64,000 nt of DNA from the NCBI GenBank assembly GCA_905331475.1, contig CAJNYU010002415.1:1-64000 (forward strand). Reading direction: 5' to 3'. Source of the DNA: Rotaria socialis (lineage: Eukaryota > Rotifera > Eurotatoria > Philodinida > Philodinidae). Of the stretch, positions 57,494-64,000 are shown one piece after another; position 1 is the stretch's first letter; each line of letters starts with the position of its first letter. The notes under the pieces were generated by a model that did not search any database, was not told where the DNA came from, and worked only from the letters and a program-made list of their open reading frames with translations. Made by a program: the position numbers and the translations under genes.

Positions 57494-60400
57494 ATGGACA
57501 TTGTGTCTATTCATCGAGAGAATTCGTACAAGTTCATCGAAGATATTTCACATCGAGCAACAGCACTGTTGACAAATCCTTATTTTGTAAAGAATGTTGG
57601 CGCCAGAATATGTGCACGTGTTTTCGGTGAAAACAAATTCATTAACAATGATATTGAAGAATTCACATATTCTGCAATAACAAGTCTTCGTACAGGTCTC
57701 AAACTTAATGGTCTTGTGTCGTTTGATTCGTGTATGGAATCTAATATAGAACTTAATCCACGTGAAATTCACATAAACGGTGAAGTGAGTGATTTTTAAC
57801 TGTTTGGTTTTGATATTAAACACCGTTATCTTAAATAATCAGTCTTCTTGCCATAAGTAGAAACGTCAGGGGTATGCATTAATGATCTCATTTCTTCGTG
57901 TTCATCTCAACAAGAATATATCTGAAAGAAAAGTAGTCGTACATCAGGGCAGAATGTAGGCGTGGAATAATTTAATTGATTATTTTTGTTTTTAATCTAT
58001 TGGATTTGATTAAATGATTTAATCATTATGAAGGTTATGAAAAGAAAATCGATTTCTATTGATTATAAATGGGACTTGTGACATTTAAATGAAAGCTATT
58101 ATGGGCTCTCTTCCGACTTTGTGCAAACTTTCAACAGGAAAATACTATAATAAATCATTAAATTAAAAATCAAAACTAATCAAAAATATTTGGTTTATTT
58201 TAGTGGAATTATCAGGCACTCAAAGCAAGTCTAGATGATCCAACACAATATCGTCTTCATGTTCTATTGGGCACCATCAAGCTTTTGCATGAGTTCTTTC
58301 ACTGTTTAACTCCATCGTTCATTAACTATCGAAACCAGCATGAGCCAGATCTAAAGCCGTAATAACTCCTCGTTTGATACTTCCTATATCATTTCTATAT
58401 CTTCTAGACTTACCGAAACACCTCCGGATATGGGAAGAAAGGTTGTAACACGAGTCAGCACAAAACGTGGACAGAAATCCACTAGATTCATTGGTGATAT
58501 GGGATTTGCCATGGAAGAAGTATTGTTTGGTGGTCAGCGACTTTTTCATATTCCTCGACAAGATGATTTTCATTATTCGGTATGTCACATAATCATTTGT
58601 TTCATGCTTAACATAAAAAGACTATATACAGGGAGATAGTCTATGAATAAATGACATGTTCGCTTTATCATAATATTATTTAAATTGATATACATTGTTT
58701 GTCAAGAATTTGTAAAATAGAATTCTAAATTATCGAAGACTATCATTGTTGTATAGATTCTTTTGTATAATGTCTTGTTGGCGATTTAATAATACAGATC
58801 TATTATAACAAAAAGGGATGATTTGTCGATACTTTTCTACAATATAAATATGATACCTAATAATAAGTAGTGGTCAGATCTAAGCATGATATGCATATCA
58901 GACTTTGAATGTTGTTAAATCTATCACTATAGGTTTTTCGTGTTCTTCAACAAAGGAAAGTGCGGATGAAAATAAACTAATAGTAGTGAAGCAGAAGCAA
59001 AAACTTGTTTCGTCCTGATTGGTCATTATTGACCCATTCTTAGAAATTTTGTAGAAAATAAAGAAAGAATGATACTAAACAACTCTTCGGACATTATTTG
59101 CAGAAAACGGTACAAACTATCCTTTGGTTAAAACTATGTTCGGATTTTGGTCCACTGCTCTGCCGGTGAAATATTGAAATTACAAAATAGGGCTTTCTAA
59201 AAAATAGAGAAAACAAGATTTTTAAAATAAATTAATACTTCTCTGATGGGCAATACAGCTTCAGGATCTGCAATATGTAACCAATTGCGATAAAAATGTC
59301 TACTATTGAACTAAATGAGTTTCTGAATTTTCGCTAAAACTTTTCACATAAGGAATTTAAAATGTTAAATCGATCACAGACCACTTTTGAAACTATATCT
59401 CATAAATTTTATCACGTTAGTAGCCGAAAGAAGTATCTATTGATTAAGTGTTTGTTGTGATAGTCTAATGGTTAAAAGAAAAATGCTTATTTTTGAAAAA
59501 GATGCACCAACAAATGCATGTGGTATTTGAAAATTGCTTTTTTATATGTTGTCCTAGAAAAAGAAAAAAAACTAGTTTTTGAGGTCGTTCCACTTTCATT
59601 TCAACGTCAATACTTGCCATATTTATCAAAACAATCTATACAAGAGCTAATGCATCTGATCGATATGATGTGTTCGTATGATATAGTTTGTCTGATGTTC
59701 TTTTTCCGCAGATAAACTAATATTTATTTCAACAAAAACTAAACTTAGGAAATTTTCAAATAATTTTCGAGTAAATCGAGTCATACAATATGTGCACTTT
59801 TTAGCATTGGAAAGAGATTTAGATACGTACAATTATTAATAAAAACATTTTTCGAATAATCTTCTAAGAATTTCAGTTCAACGCTTCTGGATAATTCCTT
59901 TTTTCTTATAGATCAAACGCGACTTGTTTGACCGATAGTGACAGGTAGCAAAATATTCAGAGATTCATTTTCATATGTTTTTGTCTTTTCTTTCAATTGG
60001 TACAGTTGAAAGATACTATTTTGTCTGATCGTTTGAAATGGGCATTAGTATTTTATTGATTTTTATTTTTGAGTATAAGTGTAATGAATGATGTAAACTT
60101 TTCTCTCTATTTAAGAGAAATACAATTCACTCGAATTAGTTTATCACTATAGAAAGTATGCAGAAAATAGCCGGAGGTCACAAGTTAACATTTGAATGGG
60201 CTGACTACGCTTTGGCTTCTGTTTTGATATAAGCCTAACCTGCGCCGCGAATATTACTCTTTTACGAGAATGTATTCGTATTAACAGACACATGCATAGA
60301 TATACGCTTCAAAATGTAGATTCTTCTCTTTCAATGCTCCAATGAAATTTTTAATTTACACTTATACTGACAAAATTTGTTGCTGCTTCATGAATCCATT

Positions 60401-62965
60401 ATGACAAGTATCGTTTTTATCTAATCAATAGGCGATAAATTCGACGCTCTTCAAAATTGGCAGACAAATCTGTATTGAATTAGTTGGTCACAAGGTGAAA
60501 CCAAATTGCAAAGCAATTTTTTTAAATATTAGTAACAATGCCACCAAGTAGCTATTTCTTTTCCAAAGCGTCACCAGAGTGTGTAGTATATATTTATTTA
60601 ATAGCGAGTGTAGTCTCGTATAGAGTATTTTAAGTGAAAGTAAAATATAAATAGATTTTCAACGTGTAATTGGAAAACCTTACTCATTTTGTTTATACGC
60701 ACTCGAGCTGCAATATATTGATTAGATTTGCAAATATTTTAGTTTCACTAACTATTGCGGATGTATTTGATGAAACTTTGCTTTATTAAATATGTTATTA
60801 CCGTTTCAGGAAGCGTTCTTATTGTCTCATTTGTCAACATACGAAAGTCAAGTAATTGACACGTTTATATCTTTTTTGAACTAGTACACATTCTATTTAA
60901 TTAAAACTTTCTACAGAAATGATTTTACAGATACGTTTGGCATTTTACAAATCTTTTGCATACCAAGAGAAAATCTTTCAGAACGATTTCAAATATTATT
61001 GAAAAAATCCTGAATATCTAGTTTGATTTAGAAGTAGATTTTCATGTATAATCTTGATTTATTCTAATATTTTACATATCAGTACACTTGTTTTAAATTT
61101 TTTGTTTTCTTTCGTTTAGATCGAAAAGCTTTATCTACAAGAGTATGACATGAAAACACTTAAACCTATCAATTATGACGTTAATGTTGATCTTATGTGG
61201 ACTATGTTCGCCGTTCCAGATCAGCTTTTTGTTATTCAAGATTTAGATCGATTTCATAATCTAAAAGTTGAACTGAAGCCAAGTCCATCAAAATCATTGT
61301 CTTCACCAAGAAAAAGATCTTCAATTACAAGGAATACGGCATCACCAACAAAATTTTCTCGCCAGATATTAGAGTCACCAAGTGTCGGTAAGCTTTTGCT
61401 CATTTCTACAGTAGTCGAGGGTGAGTGGGTAAGTTATCTATACACACTTGCGAAAGATAATTGAAATGGCAACGCATATTCTAGTGATGTTGTTTTTTCA
61501 TAAAATAATCTGAAGTATCTCATATTTGTTAGTAGATCATGAGAGTGATAAATGCTTTTTTCAAGGAATCATTACGCAAAATTGATAGAGCAAGTCTAGA
61601 TTATAAAGCAAATTCAATGAACCGATTTTTCATTACAAGAGGATATGATCACTAATTTTCATTTACATGTTGTGTGATAACAATCTCAACTATATTTATT
61701 AAAAAATTAATACATATATAGGCGTCGTGAAAAGATCTTGCACGAAGTGAAACTGAATTCAAGCCTGGTTTTGCTTGACTTGTACATTGGGATACGTTTT
61801 ATGTAATAAAATTATTCTTTTTCCTTGTTTGCTGAGAATAATCGAAAACAAATCTCTAGACTTCACATTCACATTGAATCGACATGAACAGCATGCCTTT
61901 GTTACCGATTTCTCTTGAGCTGGTAATAGAAATAGGTATGAGTTGTTGGTTTATAATTAAAGTCAGTGTCGGTTCGAATCAATATTTGAAGAAATAACAT
62001 ATGGTGTTATTTTTAGCAGGAAAGTATCTGAGACGATGGACTGAAAATTATTGGTTATGCTCATTGCTTGTACTTATCACAATAAATCTATTTTGAAGAA
62101 TTTCTCAACACTTGAGAATGCCGCACTATTGTGGATATTGTGCAATAAGTATCCTTATTCAAAAAGAAATATTTGCAAATATAGCTTTATTTCCCATCTA
62201 AATATGATAATAAGACTTGTAGACAATAAAAAAGTAACAAAAGAAAATATGCAGGCATATTTGATAATCGCGTTAAAATGTTTAAAATTCTATAGTATGA
62301 ATCTTTGGTATGCTGATATGATATTAATATTTGTCACTAGAAAGTTTCCTCACATACTAGTGCCATATTATGAGATATTAGCTCGTCTTTTTTCTAAATA
62401 TTGATTTTACAATGGATCTGATTTTGTATATAACAATAACTTGAAATCAGATACTACTAAGGCATCTGAGATAAATAAACGAAGTGAATTCCTGTCCTGT
62501 ACAGCAATTTTCATCTCGAAATCACTTGCAATTGCGTTGTTTTCATAATACAAGTAACCTTCATCTTTTCATTAGCTCTACTGTTCAAAATAAAAATTCT
62601 CGTACAACCAGGATGATTATTAATAACATTTATGTAGAGACTCTATTTGTCAAATAGTTTGAAACTATCTTTCTGTATCAGAATTTCTGCCATTCATTCT
62701 ATTTCATGACAAAAACTGGATTTTTTCATCTAATAGAACGATCTTTTCAATCGGCATACATAACCAATAAGACAACAAGATGTTCCTTTCAAACAGTATC
62801 CTTGAATCTTTTTTGTTAAATAGCAGATTTAAAAGGGCATTCATCCTTTTATTTGTTTTTGTTACAGGTGAACTGTTCAGTACCAGCTCGGATGATGACA
62901 GTGCAGATGATGAAGTAGAAAACCAATTATCAAGTCTGCCATTACCAGCTGGCAGAAAGACTTAA
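57494..62965 (+). CDS. HExxH-motif protein (putative metallopeptidase), intact, large introns
   Basis: Five exons (57494-57784, 58204-58358, 58408-58579, 61120-61387, 62868-62965) join in frame to 327 residues; all junctions are GT-AG. Exon 2 carries LLGTIKLLHEFFHCLTP, with HEFFH as a zinc-binding helix. Exon 3 carries DMGFAMEEVLFGG about 60 residues later, supplying a Glu in the position seen in the gene at 49089. Exon 4 continues with YDVNVDLMWTMFAVPDQLF, then a Ser/Pro/Lys-rich linker (KPSPSKSLSSPRKRSS). Exon 5 is acidic (SSDDDSADDEVENQL) and ends PAGRKT. No signal peptide. Two introns are 2.54 kb and 1.48 kb, far above the local norm, and hold unrelated sequence. Predicted as an intracellular gluzincin-like protein; substrate unknown. 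Confidence 0.7.
62057..62404 (+). CDS. Unrecognised ORF inside an intron
   Basis: 116 codons from ATG 62057, in the last intron of the HExxH gene and on the same strand. The product is helical, Leu/Ile/Tyr-rich with scattered Lys and Arg (ENAALLWILCNKYPYSKRN, SHLNMIIRLVDNKKVTKENM, AYLIIALKCLKFYSM, RKFPHILVPYYEILARLFSK). It is unusually long and amino-acid-balanced for chance in such AT-rich DNA, but no domain is recognised and no splice partners were found. It may be a piece of an inserted element. Confidence 0.35.
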   Translation: MLIACTYHNKSILKNFSTLENAALLWILCNKYPYSKRNICKYSFISHLNMIIRLVDNKKVTKENMQAYLIIALKCLKFYSMNLWYADMILIFVTRKFPHILVPYYEILARLFSKY

Positions 62966-64000
62966 TTTTTTTGTACATATTTTATGTTATTCATCGAGCT
63001 TTTGTTATTTTCTTTTTTGTTAATATAAAGCATTTGTACTATTTGTACACTCAAAGCTAGCACATTGTTCCAGGTCAAACAATCAAATTATCGGATCTTG
63101 TAAGAACGTATAAGATCTTATGGAAATCTTATACGATCTTGTACGATTTTGTAATAAAGGCGTAAAGCCATCTTTTCTGAGGGGGTGAGGTTTTAAATTA
63201 CCTTTCATTTTGCTTTCGTTACTTTTGTCGTCGAGAAAAACTCTTTCAAATCATCGATTGGATCCGACATCTGAAATGATATTTTCGTTACTTAATCAAT
63301 TGTATAATATTATCTCTACGAAAATCAATATTGTAGCTAGTTGTAGTCAGCAGCTACCAGGACTTATTTTTCGGAATTTATTTGGATTTATTAATATATT
63401 AATAAATCCAAATAACTTCCGAAAAATAAGCCCCGGTAACCCCTCTCTCTTCCAAAATACATAATTATAATTAAAGTAAATGTTTTCATTGACTAGTTTG
63501 TTTTATTGATAGAAAGTCATCTAACTAGTTTAAAAGTCAAAATTGGTTAAATATTAGTAAAGGAAAAAACAAGTAAATTTTTGTCTTATTGATAAATACA
63601 TATTGTATTCAATTAAACTTTGTTAAATAATAGTGAAATCAAAATGATGTTTTGGAAATATTCTTCTACTAAATATATTGTTCATCAATTTTAATAAATA
63701 AATAAATATATATTTATATAATTAGAATAGTTTAGAGAAAAATGTTTCTTGATTATTTTATCATCATATATGTCTAAATCATTGTTGAAGAAGAGCCAAT
63801 GCAAAGAAACTCTTCGAATAGATACAACTAGTTAAATCGAAAAATAAACAAATTTGAATACTTGTCTCAATATTGCAATATTCTTTATCGTATTCTCTTC
63901 TTAAATTACTAAAAGATATCAGTCATGAAAAAGAAAAACCATTTAGAATTTATTTAGCTAATTATTTATTATTTTGATTTTCAGGCAAATAAAAAAAAAG
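62966..64000. other. 3' flank to window end
   Basis: No gene seen apart from the hairpin at 63354-63438. At 63095-63160 the words AGATCTTATGG, ATCTTATACGATCTTG and TACGATTTTG repeat loosely. Confidence 0.4.
63354..63438. mobile_element. 85-bp hairpin element
   Basis: TACCAGGACTTATTTTTCGG plus AATTTATTTGGATTTATTAAT is followed after almost no loop by its reverse complement, ending GGAAGTTATT-type and AAAAATAAGCCCCGGTA in mirror form. Arms are about 40 bp and 90% paired. The plus-strand frame over it is incidental. Confidence 0.8.

Noticed and set aside
59455..59520. TAGTCTAATGGTTAAA, resembling a tRNA A-box
   Set aside because: No matching T-arm or acceptor stem follows within 70 bp.
61955..62000. 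GGTTCGAATC, a tRNA B-box-like word
   Set aside because: The flanking bases do not form the T-arm stem, and no acceptor or anticodon stem fits.
1..64000. CRISPR arrays, operons, bacterial promoters and terminators
   Set aside because: The sequence is eukaryotic with spliced genes; direct repeats here lack CRISPR repeat-spacer regularity.

Overview
The window looks like nuclear DNA of a bdelloid rotifer. It is strongly AT-rich. Most introns are short (about 45-90 bp) with GTAAG/GTGAG donors and TTTAG/CTAG acceptors. It carries NHL-repeat and FG-GAP-repeat proteins of the kind expanded in bdelloids, a GH16-lectin gene of probable foreign origin, and many short copies of a TGTGGG-like motif, which from memory is the bdelloid telomere repeat. 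No organism label was given, so this assignment is inference.

Layout. 1-15 kb is gene-poor and repeat-rich: a decayed satellite (680-2285), an FG-GAP fragment (2518-2970), a spliced single-pass membrane-protein fragment (6690-7250), an NHL beta-propeller exon (11549-12519), a mariner-type transposase remnant (13813-14034), several foldback/MITE elements and five telomere-like hairpins. 15.5-25.6 kb holds two multi-exon housekeeping genes pointing apart: a dead-phosphatase myotubularin of the MTMR10/11/12 class (minus) and an ARMC5-like ARM-BTB protein (plus). 26.1-26.6 kb is an HMG-box gene. 26.6-32.8 kb is mainly microsatellite DNA ahead of an unrecognised low-complexity protein (32841-33680).

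35.7-45.2 kb is a dense cluster: SUCLA2 (TCA cycle, mitochondrial) divergent from a pentameric ligand-gated channel subunit lacking the Cys-loop; LRWD1/ORCA (origin recognition and heterochromatin) convergent with the channel; AKAP10 (PKA anchoring, two RGS domains); and a secreted GH16-fold protein with a ricin-type lectin domain whose catalytic motif is degraded.

46.8-64 kb is accessory again: a pseudogene with in-frame stops, two members of an apparently uncharacterised HExxH protein family (49089-49931, with one stop; 57494-62965, apparently intact but with large introns), a near-complete two-gene PIF/Harbinger transposon (51076-54159), and clustered MITEs.

The two most unusual signals are (1) at least eight short junctions reading TGTGGG-like to CCCACA-like, never the reverse, which is the arrangement expected if broken ends were capped with telomere repeats and then joined, and (2) the paired HExxH ... 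E-x-x-L-F-G-G family.
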